A program made the translations under genes and the position numbers. From positions 1 through 42,398 of the forward strand of contig DXHA01000076.1 of assembly GCA_019113675.1 (NCBI GenBank): a DNA stretch of 42,398 bases, written 5' to 3'. Below are positions 1-10,487 of this stretch, piece by piece. Each line of letters starts with the position of its first letter. Positions within the stretch are counted from its first letter, which is position 1. The notes beneath the pieces are model-generated. The model searched no databases. It was not told where the DNA came from and saw only the letters and a program-made list of their open reading frames with translations. Source of the DNA: Candidatus Yaniella excrementigallinarum (lineage in GTDB: Bacteria; Actinomycetota; Actinomycetes; Actinomycetales; Micrococcaceae).

Positions 1-70
1 CGACGATAGGACACGGCCGACGATAGCGGCCATTAACATACTAACTACTTACAACGCAGTTTTGCGTTAA

Positions 71-116
71 ACACACAAGGGATCTTTTGCTATACAACAA
101 AAGATCCCTTGTGTGT
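71..116. terminator. 19-bp perfect hairpin downstream of sodA
   Basis: Positions 71-89 and 98-116 are perfectly complementary over 19 bp with an 8-nt loop. The hairpin begins about 40 bp past the sodA stop. There is no strong U-tract on the minus strand, which is common for actinobacterial terminators. A second small inverted repeat (53-58 with 63-68) lies just beyond it. It probably ends sodA transcription; it could also act on a plus- or minus-strand neighbour outside the window. Confidence 0.7.
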
Positions 117-156
117 CATATAATGTTTTACCGGTCACACCGGTAAGGGTCTAGCG

Positions 157-780
157 TTATGGTTTCACCAGACCCGGAGCTGCCGAACGTGCGGCATCAA
201 AACGTGCTTGAACATCGGCCCAGTTGACGATGTTCCAGACAGCTTTGACGTAGTCAGCTTTGACGTTCTGGTAGTCGAGATAGAAGGCGTGCTCCCACAT
301 ATCCAACATGAACAGCGGAACGGTTGCTACTGGAGTACCGTTTTGCTGGTCGTAGAACTGTTCAATTACTAGGTTGCCACCAATAGGTTCGTAAGCCAGG
401 ATGGCCCAACCGGAACCTTGGATGCCTAGGGCAGCGGAGGTGAAGTGGGCGCGGAAGTTATCAAATGAGCCAAAGTATTCATCAATGGCAGACGCCAGTT
501 CACCGGTTGGTTTGTCGCCACCATCTGGAGACAAGTTGTTCCAGAAGATTGAGTGGTTTGTGTGACCGCCTAGGTTGAATGCCAGATCTTTGGAAAGCTG
601 GTTGATGTTCGAAAAATCGCCGGCTTCACGAGCGGCTTCAAGTTTTTCTAGCGCGGTGTTGGCACCATTGACATAGGTGTTGTGGTGCTTGGAGTGGTGA
701 AGCTCCATAATCTGACCGGAAATATGTGGTTCCAGTGCACCATAGTCATAGGGCAGTTCTGGCAGTTCGTATTTAGCCAC
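157..780 (-). CDS. sodA: Superoxide dismutase, Mn/Fe family (Mn-type residues)
   Basis: Cytosolic enzyme that converts superoxide to hydrogen peroxide and oxygen. The 207-aa length is normal for the family. Expected metal ligands are visible: His28 (in the HHSKHH region), His76 (GGHTNH), Asp160 and His164 (DMWEHAF). Tyr36 is the usual second-sphere residue. Gly71-Gly72 and Gln145 (in YDQQ, where the mycobacterial iron enzyme has His) favour manganese or cambialistic use; that is inference from family knowledge. The ATG at 780 has a strong GAGGAGG ribosome-binding site 6 nt upstream. It lies downstream of whiA with a 134-bp gap, so it probably has its own promoter, and a strong hairpin follows it. 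Confidence 0.96.
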   Translation of the reverse strand: MAKYELPELPYDYGALEPHISGQIMELHHSKHHNTYVNGANTALEKLEAAREAGDFSNINQLSKDLAFNLGGHTNHSIFWNNLSPDGGDKPTGELASAIDEYFGSFDNFRAHFTSAALGIQGSGWAILAYEPIGGNLVIEQFYDQQNGTPVATVPLFMLDMWEHAFYLDYQNVKADYVKAVWNIVNWADVQARFDAARSAAPGLVKP

Positions 781-914
781 GTAGTCCTCCTCAAATCTTC
801 GGATGATTTTATCGGTCCACTGACAACAGTGACCCTACCTGTCCATACTAAGCTGCTACCCCCCGGGGCAGGTCAAGGATTCAGGGCTCGCAGTTCTTTG
901 AAGCGTCTGTGAGC
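781..914 (-). promoter_or_regulatory. sodA upstream region with small dyads
   Basis: This 134-bp gap between whiA and sodA should carry the sodA promoter. On the minus strand there is a TAGTAT box, a later TAAAAT box, a CACTG/CAGTG dyad (818-822 with 827-831) and a CCCCGGGG palindrome (861-868). No -35/-10 pair with good spacing stands out, so the exact promoter is unassigned. Confidence 0.35.
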
Positions 915-1898
915 TTAATTGCTTTCGCGTAATTCAGCGGGGACTGCGTCATGCGTATTGGGGATGCCCAGTTCCTGTGCTCGCTTGTCAGCCATGGCAA
1001 GCAGACGCCGGATGCGCCCTGCGATAGCATCTTTGGTCATGGGCGGTTCAGCCATGCGACCGAGTTTGTCCAGGGATGCATGTTGGTGTTCAACACGTAG
1101 CTTGCCGGCATATTCAAGGTGGTCTGGAACGTCGTCGCCTAAGATCTCCAGTGCTCGGGTAACGCGTGCACTGGCGGCGACAGCTGCCTGTGCTGAGCGC
1201 CGCAGATTAGCGTCGTCGAAGTTCGCTAACCGGTTCGACGACGAACGGACCTCTTTGGTTGTTTGACGTTTTTTCCAGGTTTGCACGGTTTGTTCAGCGC
1301 CCATGGCTGCCAGCAGTTTTGTAATCGTCTCGGCATCGCGAATCACTACACGATCCGCTTGGCGTACTTCACGAGCTTTAGCGGTTACTCCAAGACGTCG
1401 GGCGGCACCAACCAAGGCCAGTGCCGCTTCTGGGCCGGGGGCGACAATTTCTAATGCCGATGACCGGCCAGGCTCGGTAAGGATCCCCTGGGATAGGAAT
1501 GCCCCACGCCATGCAGCGGCGGCGTCACCAACAGAGCCGTTGACCACAGCTGGCGGCATACCACGTACTGGACGGCCGCGTGGATCCATCAGTCCGGTCT
1601 TGCGAGCCAGCTGGGCGCCACCTTCCATGATGCGCAATACATAACGTGCCCCTCGACGCGAGTTTCCCCCTTGCAGGATAATGAGTTCGCATTCTGTACC
1701 AAAAGATTCGTGCAAAGTGCTACGAAGCCGGTGCGCAGCACCTTCGTGATCGAGTTCAGTTTCGATGATGAGCCGGCCGGGTAAAAGCTGGAGTCCTCCG
1801 CCAAAGCGTAGGATACCGACAACTTCCGCTAAACGTTCAGAAAGGCGCGTAACGGGTACGCGGGCGAGTTCTTCTTTAGCAGTTGCGGTAAGTGCCAT
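915..1898 (-). CDS. whiA: DNA-binding protein WhiA (sporulation/division regulator family)
   Basis: The 327-aa product matches WhiA from end to end. It has an N-terminal LAGLIDADG-like fold without nuclease activity and a C-terminal helix-turn-helix region (about residues 225-315) with the conserved stretch around [13 protein letters not shown]. In Streptomyces WhiA works with WhiB to switch on division genes; in non-sporulating Actinobacteria and Firmicutes it is a conserved regulator linked to division. It is the distal gene of the usual uvrC-rapZ-yvcK-whiA order, starting 53 bp after yvcK. The ATG at 1898 has no clear ribosome-binding site, so coupling to upstream transcription is likely. 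Confidence 0.95.
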   Translation of the reverse strand: MALTATAKEELARVPVTRLSERLAEVVGILRFGGGLQLLPGRLIIETELDHEGAAHRLRSTLHESFGTECELIILQGGNSRRGARYVLRIMEGGAQLARKTGLMDPRGRPVRGMPPAVVNGSVGDAAAAWRGAFLSQGILTEPGRSSALEIVAPGPEAALALVGAARRLGVTAKAREVRQADRVVIRDAETITKLLAAMGAEQTVQTWKKRQTTKEVRSSSNRLANFDDANLRRSAQAAVAASARVTRALEILGDDVPDHLEYAGKLRVEHQHASLDKLGRMAEPPMTKDAIAGRIRRLLAMADKRAQELGIPNTHDAVPAELRESN

Positions 1899-1951
1899 TG
1901 GGTGTTCACTGTTCTTTCTTCGCGTGCTGCGCGAGGGATATGTTCCTATGC

Positions 1952-3004
1952 CTAAGACGGGATTGTATCGAATGCCTCGGAAAAGGCCACCGCTAGCCGT
2001 AATGGGTCATGTACATTGGCGCGATGTTCGTCTTTTACTTTACTAAAAACCACGGTGGCACCTAATTTTTCTGCGGCTGCACAAAATTCGGCTTTGTGTT
2101 CTTGGGTGACCACCGTGGGATCAGCGATAATCACATCAAGCCGAAATTCCGGTGCGTAGTAGTGCAATACCGATAGGTGCTCGGCAGCTGTCATACCTTG
2201 GGTTTCGGTAGTAGATGGTTGCAGATTCATGACCAGGCAGCGCTTGGCAGGGGTTTGCGCCAGTGCAGCCCGTTGTTCAGCTAGCAGCAGGTGGGGTAAT
2301 ACCGAGGTATACCACGAACCAGGGCCCAGGATAATCCAATCGGTAAGTTCAATGGCATCAAGGGCCTGAGGTGTTGCAGGCGCATCGGCCGGAGCTAATT
2401 CGATGTGGCTGACTCGACCATCTGCTGCGACGCGGGCCAGGGCATCTTGGCCCGTTACAGAACGGCGGGTGAGTTTCTGGTCGTCACCGCCTAGGACGAC
2501 ACCGGAAATGGTCATCGGTGTGGTGGACATGGGTAAGACGACGCCGCGGGCCCCAAGTAACGCACCGGCCCATGTCAGGCCGTCAATCGGGTCTCCTAAT
2601 AGTTCCCATAACGCCACGATTAATAGGTTCCCCAGGGCGTGGTTGTCGAGGGTGCCGGGGTCCCCGTTGGGTCTAGCGGTTTTGAAGCGGTGTTGCATGG
2701 TGTCCCGCCATGTTCGACCCCAGTCTGTGTCGTCACACAGGGCCGCTAGCGCCATGCGTAGGTCCCCGGGTGGGATGACATCCATTTCATTACGGATGGT
2801 GCCGGATGAGCCCCCGTCGTCGGCGACTGTAACGATCGCGGTGATTTCACCGGCAATGAGTCGTAGGGCAGACAACGTGGCATAGAGTCCGTGGCCACCG
2901 CCAAGTGCTGTGACTTTGAGATTGGGCGCATAATGCCCGATGGTGGCCTGCTGGGGGCGGCTCACCGGTGCTAACGGCAGTTGGCCGGTAAAATGCATAC
3001 TCAT
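1952..3004 (-). CDS. yvcK: Gluconeogenesis factor YvcK/CofD-like protein
   Basis: 350-aa member of the YvcK (CofD-like, UPF0052) family. The glycine-rich N-terminal motif [10 protein letters not shown] (about residues 32-41) and the VADDGGSSG motif (about 60-68) are typical of the UDP-sugar-binding site. In Bacillus and mycobacteria the protein is needed for growth on gluconeogenic carbon sources and for normal cell-wall metabolism. Its start overlaps the rapZ stop in an ATGA arrangement, so it is translationally coupled. An ATG two codons in (2998) is an alternative start. Confidence 0.94.
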   Translation of the reverse strand: MSMHFTGQLPLAPVSRPQQATIGHYAPNLKVTALGGGHGLYATLSALRLIAGEITAIVTVADDGGSSGTIRNEMDVIPPGDLRMALAALCDDTDWGRTWRDTMQHRFKTARPNGDPGTLDNHALGNLLIVALWELLGDPIDGLTWAGALLGARGVVLPMSTTPMTISGVVLGGDDQKLTRRSVTGQDALARVAADGRVSHIELAPADAPATPQALDAIELTDWIILGPGSWYTSVLPHLLLAEQRAALAQTPAKRCLVMNLQPSTTETQGMTAAEHLSVLHYYAPEFRLDVIIADPTVVTQEHKAEFCAAAEKLGATVVFSKVKDEHRANVHDPLRLAVAFSEAFDTIPS

Positions 3005-3894
3005 TCGCGCCCCATGTCTCGGTGGGATATTTTTACTTTGACACCGGTGAAGGTGGCTAACCGTTTAGCAATTTCTTCGGTGATTGAAACGGACCGGTGT
3101 TTACCGCCGGTACAGCCAAAGGCCAGTGTGGCGTAGTGTTTATTTTCGGCGCGGTAGCCTTCGACAACCGGCTCCATCATGGCTACATAGCTGTCAATGA
3201 AGGCGTCTACGCCTTTTTGTTCCAGAACATAGTTGGATACTTCATGATCCTGTCCGGTGTGCTGACGTAGCCCTGGTACCCAGTGTGGATTAGGGATGAA
3301 ACGCACATCGGCCATAAAATTTGCATCTTGCGGTACGCCGTATTTGAAGCCAAACGACATAAGATTGAGGCGAATTATGATCGGGCCGTTTTCGGTAAAT
3401 AACTCCGTGGTGGCCGTAGAAAGGTCGTGGACGTTGAACTCAGAGGTGTCGAGAATCATCTCGGCTTCTTCACGCAGTGCGGCCATCAGTTGACGTTCTG
3501 CGGCGATTCCGTCCAGGATCGAGCCATCACCTTGTAGTGGGTGCGGACGGCGTAGGGTTTCAAACCGTCGTAACAGGGCTTCGTCTGAAGCATCGAGAAA
3601 CAGCATGCGTAATTCGGCGCCATCGGTGCGTAGCTGGTTCATAGCCTCGCGCAATGATTCAAAGAACTCTTTAGACCGAACATCAACCACCAAAGCAAGT
3701 TTTAAGGCGGTATCCGGGTTTTTGCCGATTAGCTGCGCCATTGTCGAAAATAGTTGTGGCGGTAAATTATCAACGACATACCAACCGAGGTCTTCAAGCG
3801 AGTGCGCTGCGGTGGTACGTCCGGCTCCGGACATACCGGTAATGATTAAGACTTCAGCGGTATCTGGTTTTACCGGTTTTAGCTCAGTGGTCAT
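3001..3894 (-). CDS. rapZ: RNase adapter/nucleotide-binding protein RapZ (YvcJ)
   Basis: 297-aa P-loop ATPase of the RapZ/YvcJ family. The Walker A motif is GMSGAGRT at residues 20-27, with Arg where canonical P-loops have Lys; this is a known feature of actinobacterial homologues. The C-terminal domain contains the conserved GCTGGKHRSV motif. In E. coli RapZ senses glucosamine-6-phosphate and directs RNase E to the GlmZ sRNA; the actinobacterial role is not settled. The ATG lies 9 bp after the uvrC stop. A TAAGCT hexamer overlapping that stop sits 6 nt before the ATG, so an internal leaderless promoter is possible. Its start-proximal ribosome-binding site is weak. Confidence 0.95.
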   Translation of the reverse strand: MTTELKPVKPDTAEVLIITGMSGAGRTTAAHSLEDLGWYVVDNLPPQLFSTMAQLIGKNPDTALKLALVVDVRSKEFFESLREAMNQLRTDGAELRMLFLDASDEALLRRFETLRRPHPLQGDGSILDGIAAERQLMAALREEAEMILDTSEFNVHDLSTATTELFTENGPIIIRLNLMSFGFKYGVPQDANFMADVRFIPNPHWVPGLRQHTGQDHEVSNYVLEQKGVDAFIDSYVAMMEPVVEGYRAENKHYATLAFGCTGGKHRSVSITEEIAKRLATFTGVKVKISHRDMGRE

Positions 3895-3903
3895 GGCTGT
3901 AGC

Positions 3904-5838
3904 TTACCCTGTTCTTTTCGTAGCGTTATCAGCGGATAAGGTATCAATAATGGTTTGTGCCAGTTTGGGCCCGATACCTTGAACCTGCTGAAGTTCTGTG
4001 AGACTGGCTTGACGAATTTTCTTGAGCGAACCAAAGTGTTTCAGCAAATCCTGCCGGCGTTTATTTCCCAACCCGGGTACCTCATCGAGAGCCGATTGGA
4101 CCATGGATTTGGAGCGCTTGGACCGGTGGGCCTGAATGGCAAACCGGTGGGATTCATCGCGTAATCGTTGCAGCATGTATAGTCCCTGTGAGCTGCGGGG
4201 CAATACCATGGGGAACTCGTCTCCGGGGATCCAAAGCTCTTCTAGTCTTTTTGCCAGGCCAACCACTGGAATGTCATCAACGCCCAGCTCTAACAGCGCT
4301 TGTTGTGCGGCATTAACTTGGGCTAGCCCACCGTCTACAACGACCAGTGAGGGTGGATAGGAGAATTTTTTGGGATCACCGGCGGTTTCTGGATCCTCAG
4401 TGGCTAATTCACCGGATAATACCTCTGGGGCGTTGGCTTGTTCTTTCAGGTAATTTTTGAATCGCCGGGTCAATACATCATCCATGGCCGCTGTGTCATC
4501 GCGGGCGGCTTCGCCGGTGACATTGAATTGCCTGTAGTCACGTTTTTTGGGTAGCCCGTCTTCGAAAACCACCATGGAACCAACCACATTGGTGCCTTGG
4601 ACATGTGAGATGTCGTAGGCCTCAATCCGCAATAATGGTTGGTCAAGTTCTAGGGCTTCTTGGAGTTCTCGTAGTGCCGCTGAGCGTGCGGTGATGTCTC
4701 CTGAGCGTCGGGATTTATGCAATCGCAGTGCGCCGTCGGCGTTTTCTTGCACGGTCTCAAGCAGTTGTCGTTTTGTGCCTCGCTGTGGAACGCGCAGGTC
4801 AACATTGGCGCCACGCCGTTGGGTCATCCATGTTTCAATCTGTTCGGCATTTTCCGGTGCGGCGGGGACGAGGACTTCCCGTGGGATGCGTTCGGCGTCT
4901 TCAATGTCACCGTAGATTTGTAGTAAGAGTTGTTCCACCAACTGGGGTTTGGTGGTATCTTCGACTTTTTCGACGACCCAACCACGTTGGCCCCGAATCC
5001 GCCCGTCGCGCACGTGGAAGACTTGAAAGGCGGCTTCAAGCTCGTCTTCGGCGAAGGCAAAAATATCGGCTTCGGTATTTTCTGGCAGCACAACAGCATT
5101 ACGTTCAAAGACTTTTTTGAGCGCTTCAATATCATCGCGGTAGCGGGCGGCGTCCTCGTAACGCAGGTCTGTGACGGCTTGCTGCATTTGATCTTCGAGC
5201 TCACGCAAATAGGGACGGACATCGCCGTTCATAAATGCCACAAAGTCTTCAGCAAGTGCGTAGTGGTCTTCTTGTGATATTCGCCCGACACACGGGGCTG
5301 CGCATTTATCGATGTACCCCATCAGACAGGGGCGGTTGGCCAGTTGGGCGCGCCGGAAAACGCCGGCTGAACACGTACGAACGGGAAAGACTCGAAGCAT
5401 ACGGTCCACGGTTTCCCGGATTGCTTTGGCGGGGTGGAACGGGCCAAAGTATTTCACGCCTTTGCGCCGATCGCCCCGCATCACCATAACGCGTGGATAT
5501 TTTTCGTTCATGGTCACAGCCAAGTAAGGATACGATTTATCGTCGCGGTACATGATGTTGAACCGCGGGGTGAATTCTTTGATCCAGGTGTATTCCAGTT
5601 GGATGGCTTCTTGTTCCGAAGTCACCACGGTCCACTCGACCGCTGCTGCCGTGTGCACCATGGTGTGCGTTTTGGGTGGCAGTGTATTGGGGTTTACGAA
5701 ATATGAACTGAGACGGGAACGGAGATTATTGGCCTTACCCACATAAATAATCCGACCGTGGGGGTCTTTGAAACGGTAAACGCCCGGGTCTGTGGGAATA
5801 TCTGAGGTTTTTGGCCGGTAAGAGGCTGGATCAGCCAA
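3904..5838 (-). CDS. uvrC: Excinuclease ABC subunit C
   Basis: UvrC makes both incisions around a lesion after UvrB loading in nucleotide-excision repair. The 644-aa protein has a GIY-YIG nuclease domain at the N-terminus (GVY at 19-21, IYVG at 31-34), a UVR domain for UvrB contact (about 210-245), an RNase H-like nuclease domain (YDISHVQG and VVVDGGLAQV motifs) and tandem helix-hairpin-helix motifs at the C-terminus (about 585-640). The start is TTG at 5838 with AAGGAG about 11 nt upstream. The acyltransferase gene ends 23 bp upstream and rapZ follows after 9 bp, indicating one operon. Confidence 0.97.
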   Translation of the reverse strand: MADPASYRPKTSDIPTDPGVYRFKDPHGRIIYVGKANNLRSRLSSYFVNPNTLPPKTHTMVHTAAAVEWTVVTSEQEAIQLEYTWIKEFTPRFNIMYRDDKSYPYLAVTMNEKYPRVMVMRGDRRKGVKYFGPFHPAKAIRETVDRMLRVFPVRTCSAGVFRRAQLANRPCLMGYIDKCAAPCVGRISQEDHYALAEDFVAFMNGDVRPYLRELEDQMQQAVTDLRYEDAARYRDDIEALKKVFERNAVVLPENTEADIFAFAEDELEAAFQVFHVRDGRIRGQRGWVVEKVEDTTKPQLVEQLLLQIYGDIEDAERIPREVLVPAAPENAEQIETWMTQRRGANVDLRVPQRGTKRQLLETVQENADGALRLHKSRRSGDITARSAALRELQEALELDQPLLRIEAYDISHVQGTNVVGSMVVFEDGLPKKRDYRQFNVTGEAARDDTAAMDDVLTRRFKNYLKEQANAPEVLSGELATEDPETAGDPKKFSYPPSLVVVDGGLAQVNAAQQALLELGVDDIPVVGLAKRLEELWIPGDEFPMVLPRSSQGLYMLQRLRDESHRFAIQAHRSKRSKSMVQSALDEVPGLGNKRRQDLLKHFGSLKKIRQASLTELQQVQGIGPKLAQTIIDTLSADNATKRTG

Positions 5839-5861
5839 AGCGTTCTGGACTCCTTCTGCGG

Positions 5862-6542
5862 TTAGGAGGCCGTTTCGTCTGGCCTCTTGTTGTAGTGATC
5901 AACGCGTTGTTGCCCGGTAAGCTCAGCGATTTTTTCCATAATAGTATCGGTGGTTTGACGCCGAAGCTGGAGCCCGTGTTTGGGGCCGTGGTGTTCCACG
6001 TGGATGGGCGGTCCAACATGGACTTCAAATTTACGTGGCAGGATAATGTTTTTGCCCGGTGGCTGCAGCTTATCGGTGTCGATCAAACCCACTGGTATCA
6101 CCGGCACACCGGTGGTAAGTGCTAACCAGCCGACGCCGGTACGACCCCGGTATAGGCGGCCATCACGTGACCGGGTGCCTTCCGGATAGATGCCGACGCC
6201 GTCGCCGCTTTCGATGAAGTCTACAAGTTGCTTGAGCGCTGTGACAGAAGCCGAGTGGTCGCCACGTTCCACCGGGATGGACCCGACCGAATCGAAGAAG
6301 CTGCGCATGATCTTGCCTTTAAGGCCTTGCTGCGTCCAATAGTCTGCTTTGGCGAAAAAGCGCACCTGACGCGGCAACATGGACTGGATGATAACCGAGT
6401 CTAAAAACGACAAGTGATTGCTGGCGACAATGAAGCCACCGGTTTCTGGGATATTTTCGAAACCAGACGTTTTAGGCCGCGCCCCGAACCGCAATAGGGA
6501 ACGCACCCCGGTACGGACGACCCCAGTTTCGCCGATTGCCAT
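5862..6542 (-). CDS. plsC: 1-acyl-sn-glycerol-3-phosphate acyltransferase (PlsC family)
   Basis: Likely transfers an acyl chain to lysophosphatidate in phospholipid synthesis at the membrane. The 226-aa protein has the family motif NHLSFLD (HX4D, the catalytic His-Asp pair) and a YPEGTRS motif for phosphate binding. I chose ATG 6542 because it has AGGAAGG a few nucleotides upstream and because the open frame beyond it runs antiparallel-free into uvrA coding sequence. It lies 64 bp downstream of uvrA and 23 bp upstream of uvrC. The exact acyl acceptor cannot be read from sequence; paralogues in this family act on other lysolipids. Confidence 0.9.
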   Translation of the reverse strand: MAIGETGVVRTGVRSLLRFGARPKTSGFENIPETGGFIVASNHLSFLDSVIIQSMLPRQVRFFAKADYWTQQGLKGKIMRSFFDSVGSIPVERGDHSASVTALKQLVDFIESGDGVGIYPEGTRSRDGRLYRGRTGVGWLALTTGVPVIPVGLIDTDKLQPPGKNIILPRKFEVHVGPPIHVEHHGPKHGLQLRRQTTDTIMEKIAELTGQQRVDHYNKRPDETAS

Positions 6543-6606
6543 TATTTTCCTTCCTGCCTGGACCAGGCAGTATTGGTGCACACGTGGACTTACTGATTCT
6601 ACAACG

Positions 6607-9606
6607 TTATGGGTGTAACGCCTTCGCCAAGAATCTACCGGTATGACTGCTTTCGATTTGTGCCACTTGTTCCGGTGTACCCGTGGCAACAATTTGGCCA
6701 CCACCAGAACCGCCCTCTGGTCCCAGATCAACAATCCAGTCGGCGGATTTAATGACATCTAGATTATGTTCGATGGTAATCACCGTATTGCCTTTTTCCA
6801 CCAACCGATTGAGCACCACCAGAAGTTTGCGGATGTCTTCGAAGTGCAACCCGGTAGTGGGCTCATCCAAGACATACACAGATTTTCCGGTGGCACGACG
6901 TTGCAGCTCGGTAGCCAATTTCACCCGCTGGGCCTCTCCCCCGGATAAGGTAGTTGCTGGTTGGCCCAAGCGAACATACCCCAAACCGACATCCACCAGG
7001 GTATTGAGATGACGTGCGATGCGTTGATATGGGGCAAAAAATTCGGCGGCCCCATCAATGGGCATGTTTAACACTTCGGAAATGTTTTTGCCCTTGTACT
7101 CTACTTCTAGGGTTTCTCTGTTGTAGCGTGCACCATGGCAGACCTCGCACGGTACATACACATCTGGCAAGAAGTTCATTTCGATTTTTATCGTGCCATC
7201 GCCCGAGCAGGCCTCGCAACGACCACCTTTGACGTTAAAAGAGAACCGGCCGGGTTTATAGCCACGCACCTTGGCCTCGGGGGTATCTGCAAAAAGGTTG
7301 CGGATATGGTCAAAGACGCCAGTATAGGTGGCGGCATTCGACCGTGGCGTACGCCCAATTGGTGACTGATCGACGTGAACAACCTTATCTAGCTGATCAA
7401 TGCCGTTGACGCGACGATGACGGCCTGGAACATGGCGGGCATTATTAAGCTGATTGGCCAGCACTTTGTAAAGGATCTCATTGACCAGCGTGGACTTTCC
7501 GGACCCCGAAACCCCGGTTACTGCGGTGAAAACACCCAACGGAAACTCTGCGTTGACGTTTTGTAGGTTATTTTCGCGTGCACCGACAATCTCGATCTGG
7601 TGGTCTTTGGCCACCGGACGGCGTTTGGGTGGTACGACGATTTGTTTACGCCCAGATAAGTAGTCGCCAGTCAACGAATCGGTGTTGTCTTTGAGGCCTT
7701 CAACGGAACCGGAATGCACGATGTGGCCGCCCTTCTCCCCTGCATCCGGGCCAATATCGACAATCCAGTCAGCTTCAGCAATGGTTTCTTCATCGTGCTC
7801 GACCACAATGAGTGTATTGCCTAGATCGCGCAGACGTAGCAGTGTCTCTATAAGACGCCGGTTGTCTCGTTGGTGCAGCCCAATTGAGGGCTCATCCAAG
7901 ACGTAGAGGACACCAACCAGTCCAGAACCAATTTGGGTAGCTAAACGAATGCGCTGTGCTTCCCCACCGGAAAGCGTACCTGCAGGACGTTCCAGGTTCA
8001 GATAATCCAGGCCCACATCCAATAAGAATTTCAGGCGCGCATTAATTTCGATGAGCACCTGATCGGCGATTTTGGCATCGCGTTCCGACAGCTCCAACTG
8101 ACGCATAAACATAATGGAGTCTTCCATTGGCATCTGAGAGACTTCGGCGATCGACTTGCCGCCTACCAATACCGACAGTGAAGTGGGATTTAGCCGTGCA
8201 CCACCACATGCCGGGCAGGCAACTTCACGCATGTACGACTGGAATCGATCGCGAGCCTGATCAGATTCAGCCTCATCGTATTTGCGTTTGACATAGTCGA
8301 TGACTCCCTCAAAACCAGTGGTGTAGCGCCGTTCGCGCCCCCAGCGGTTTCGGTATGAGACTTGAACTTTAAAATCTTTACCGTGCAGCAATGCATTCTT
8401 AGCCCTTTTCGGTAAGTCCTTGAACGCTGTGTCCATGGAAAACCCGACTTCATCGGCCAATCCTGACATGAGCCGTTGCCAATAGTCGCGGGTACGCTTG
8501 CCAATATCCCATGGCGCGATGGCGCCTTCAGCCAGGCTAAGGTCTGGGTCTGGAATCAGTAATTCTTCATCAACCTGCAGCTGTGATCCAATACCGGTAC
8601 AAGTAGTGCACGCGCCAAAGGGATTATTGAAAGAAAAGGAGCGCGGCTCGATCTCATCAATGTTGAGGATATGACCATTGGGGCACGAAAGCTTTTCGGA
8701 AAATGAGCGGTATTTTGCCTGGCCGTTCTCATCGACGGCAGCCCACTCACCGGTATTACGCTGCTCTGGATCAAGTTGAGCGTCAATGTCGACAAAATCG
8801 ACGACGATGATGCCCTCTGCCAGTTCTAAAGCGGTCTCCACGGAATCGGCAAGTCGTTGGCGGATTCCCTCTCGGATAACCAAACGGTCAACAATTACCG
8901 CGATGTTATGTTTAACCTGTTTTTCTAACTTTGGTGGGTCAGATAATTGAACTTGCTCCCCATCAACGATGGCTCGGGAATAGCCTTGTGCGGACAGCTT
9001 GGCAAAAAGTTCAACGAACTCGCCCTTACGTCCTCGTACCACCGGCGCCAGTACCTGGAATCGGGTACGCTCTTCAAGTTCAAGCAGCTGATCCACGATT
9101 TGCTGGGGTGTTTGCTGAGAAGCAGGCTCACCACACTCTGGGCAGTGTGGAATACCGATACGTGCCCACAGCAACCGCATATAGTCATGAATTTCGGTAA
9201 TAGTACCGACCGTAGAGCGGGGGTTTTTCGAGGTCGACTTCTGATCAATAGATACCGCAGGCGATAAACCCTCGATAAAGTCTACTGATGGTTTATCAAC
9301 CCGACCAAGGAACATGCGGGCATAGGACGATAGCGATTCCACATATCGTCGCTGCCCTTCGGCAAAAATCGTGTCGAAGGCCAGCGAGGACTTTCCGGAA
9401 CCAGACAGTCCAGTAAACACAATGAATGCATCACGCGGGATGTTGAGGTTAACATTTTTAAGATTATGTTCCCGTGCCCCTTGGACCACAATCCGGTCGG
9501 GTTCATGTGCGCCGGCAACGGCGTCTTCGGACTGGTCTGTCTGGGAAACTAGACTAGTGGAGTGTTGTTGGCTAGATGTCCCGTCAACGCTGTGTGTGGT
9601 GGTCAA
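6607..9606 (-). CDS. uvrA: Excinuclease ABC subunit A
   Basis: DNA damage sensor of nucleotide-excision repair, a dimeric ABC ATPase. Two ABC modules are seen, each with a Walker A (GLSGSGKSS near the N-terminus and GVSGSGKST in the second half) and an LSGGEAQR signature. Cysteine pairs for zinc binding are present (CPEC, CTTC, CEAC, CEVC). The length of about 999 aa is typical plus an unusual polar, Ser/Thr/Gln-rich N-terminal extension of about 35 residues before the conserved start. I chose TTG 9606 because GAGGA lies 8 nt upstream; an in-frame TTG at 9630 has no ribosome-binding site. The 176-bp divergent gap to the hydrolase must hold its promoter; I see no LexA-like palindrome there. 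Confidence 0.97.
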   Translation of the reverse strand: MTTTHSVDGTSSQQHSTSLVSQTDQSEDAVAGAHEPDRIVVQGAREHNLKNVNLNIPRDAFIVFTGLSGSGKSSLAFDTIFAEGQRRYVESLSSYARMFLGRVDKPSVDFIEGLSPAVSIDQKSTSKNPRSTVGTITEIHDYMRLLWARIGIPHCPECGEPASQQTPQQIVDQLLELEERTRFQVLAPVVRGRKGEFVELFAKLSAQGYSRAIVDGEQVQLSDPPKLEKQVKHNIAVIVDRLVIREGIRQRLADSVETALELAEGIIVVDFVDIDAQLDPEQRNTGEWAAVDENGQAKYRSFSEKLSCPNGHILNIDEIEPRSFSFNNPFGACTTCTGIGSQLQVDEELLIPDPDLSLAEGAIAPWDIGKRTRDYWQRLMSGLADEVGFSMDTAFKDLPKRAKNALLHGKDFKVQVSYRNRWGRERRYTTGFEGVIDYVKRKYDEAESDQARDRFQSYMREVACPACGGARLNPTSLSVLVGGKSIAEVSQMPMEDSIMFMRQLELSERDAKIADQVLIEINARLKFLLDVGLDYLNLERPAGTLSGGEAQRIRLATQIGSGLVGVLYVLDEPSIGLHQRDNRRLIETLLRLRDLGNTLIVVEHDEETIAEADWIVDIGPDAGEKGGHIVHSGSVEGLKDNTDSLTGDYLSGRKQIVVPPKRRPVAKDHQIEIVGARENNLQNVNAEFPLGVFTAVTGVSGSGKSTLVNEILYKVLANQLNNARHVPGRHRRVNGIDQLDKVVHVDQSPIGRTPRSNAATYTGVFDHIRNLFADTPEAKVRGYKPGRFSFNVKGGRCEACSGDGTIKIEMNFLPDVYVPCEVCHGARYNRETLEVEYKGKNISEVLNMPIDGAAEFFAPYQRIARHLNTLVDVGLGYVRLGQPATTLSGGEAQRVKLATELQRRATGKSVYVLDEPTTGLHFEDIRKLLVVLNRLVEKGNTVITIEHNLDVIKSADWIVDLGPEGGSGGGQIVATGTPEQVAQIESSHTGRFLAKALHP

Positions 9607-9769
9607 GTACTCAATCCTCGAGTCATGCAAGACAGTAGAAAACTAGACTTCCAGGATAGATCAATTCTGGTCATAGCAGCGAGTTTGGCAACCACATAGG
9701 GTGGGTCTTCGCCTAAAGCTAAGCAAAGCGTGAATCCTAATGCTATTCGCAACAATTGGCCTGAACGTG

Positions 9770-9785
9770 TAAATTGGCGGTCATG
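9770..9785 (+). promoter_or_regulatory. Candidate leaderless promoter (TAAATT-N7-ATG)
   Basis: TAAATT at 9770-9775 is exactly 7 nt before the ATG at 9783, and TTCGCA at 9746-9751 sits 18 nt upstream as a possible -35. No usable ribosome-binding site precedes the ATG, so transcription probably starts at the start codon. Confidence 0.55.
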
Positions 9786-10475
9786 TCCAAAACGTCACCA
9801 ACACTTGGCCCCATTAAGGTTTTGTATGACTTGCCACAGGTCACCATCCGGACACGTTCGGTTTCTGAGATGGACAATAACGTGTATGTCATCACGTCAA
9901 AAACAACTGGCTCACAGGTACTTATCGATGCCGCTGATGACCCGGATGCCATTATGGAATTGCTGGAGTCGGCGGCTGACGATACGCCCTGCGATCTAGA
10001 TTTAGTATCGTTGATCACCACGCACGAACACTGGGACCATATTCGTGCCCTCCCAGAAATTGTGCAGCGTACCCAGGTGCCTACATCGGCGGGTGCGCCT
10101 GACGCCCAAGCGATCGAATCAGCCACCGGTGTGGCTGCAAAAGTGCATCTGCGCCACGGTGACAAGGCACAGTTTCCAGGAATTGAGCTGGACGTTATCG
10201 CATTGCGCGGTCATACTCCCGGATCAGTGGCACTGGTGTATGTGCCCAATGGTGATGAACCCACAGTGATCTTTTCCGGTGACTCATTGTTCCCGGGTGG
10301 GGTTGGTAATACCTGGAACGATGCTGAACGCTTCGAAACACTCATCAATGATGTGGCCGACCGAGTTTTTGCCGTCTATGACGACGACACGGTGGTGCTG
10401 CCCGGTCACGGTGGTTATACGATTTTGGGTGACGAACGGCCACACCTTGATGAATGGCGTCAACGCGGCTGGTAA
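9783..10475 (+). CDS. Metallo-beta-lactamase-fold hydrolase (glyoxalase II-like)
   Basis: 230-aa single-domain hydrolase with the metal-binding motif THEHWDH, a downstream GHTPGSV motif, FSGDSLF carrying the bridging Asp, and PGHG near the C-terminus. These fit a two-metal hydrolase of the glyoxalase II branch; the substrate is unknown. A relative commonly sits near uvrA/uvrB in Micrococcales. I chose ATG 9783 over an in-frame TTG at 9774 because a TAAATT box lies 7 nt upstream of the ATG, consistent with a leaderless message. It is tail-to-tail with the methyltransferase, 12 bp apart with no terminator between. Confidence 0.88.
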   Translation: MSKTSPTLGPIKVLYDLPQVTIRTRSVSEMDNNVYVITSKTTGSQVLIDAADDPDAIMELLESAADDTPCDLDLVSLITTHEHWDHIRALPEIVQRTQVPTSAGAPDAQAIESATGVAAKVHLRHGDKAQFPGIELDVIALRGHTPGSVALVYVPNGDEPTVIFSGDSLFPGGVGNTWNDAERFETLINDVADRVFAVYDDDTVVLPGHGGYTILGDERPHLDEWRQRGW

Positions 10476-10487
10476 TTCGGCTGCCGT

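Noticed and set aside
4930-5277. Plus-strand open frames inside uvrC
   Set aside because: They mirror the coding frame of uvrC and show no domain or ribosome-binding site.
6543-6758. Longer start for the acyltransferase
   Set aside because: It would lie inside uvrA coding sequence; ATG 6542 has a clear ribosome-binding site.
9607-9782. LexA-type SOS box between uvrA and the hydrolase
   Set aside because: No GAAC-N4-GTTC-like palindrome is present in the divergent gap.
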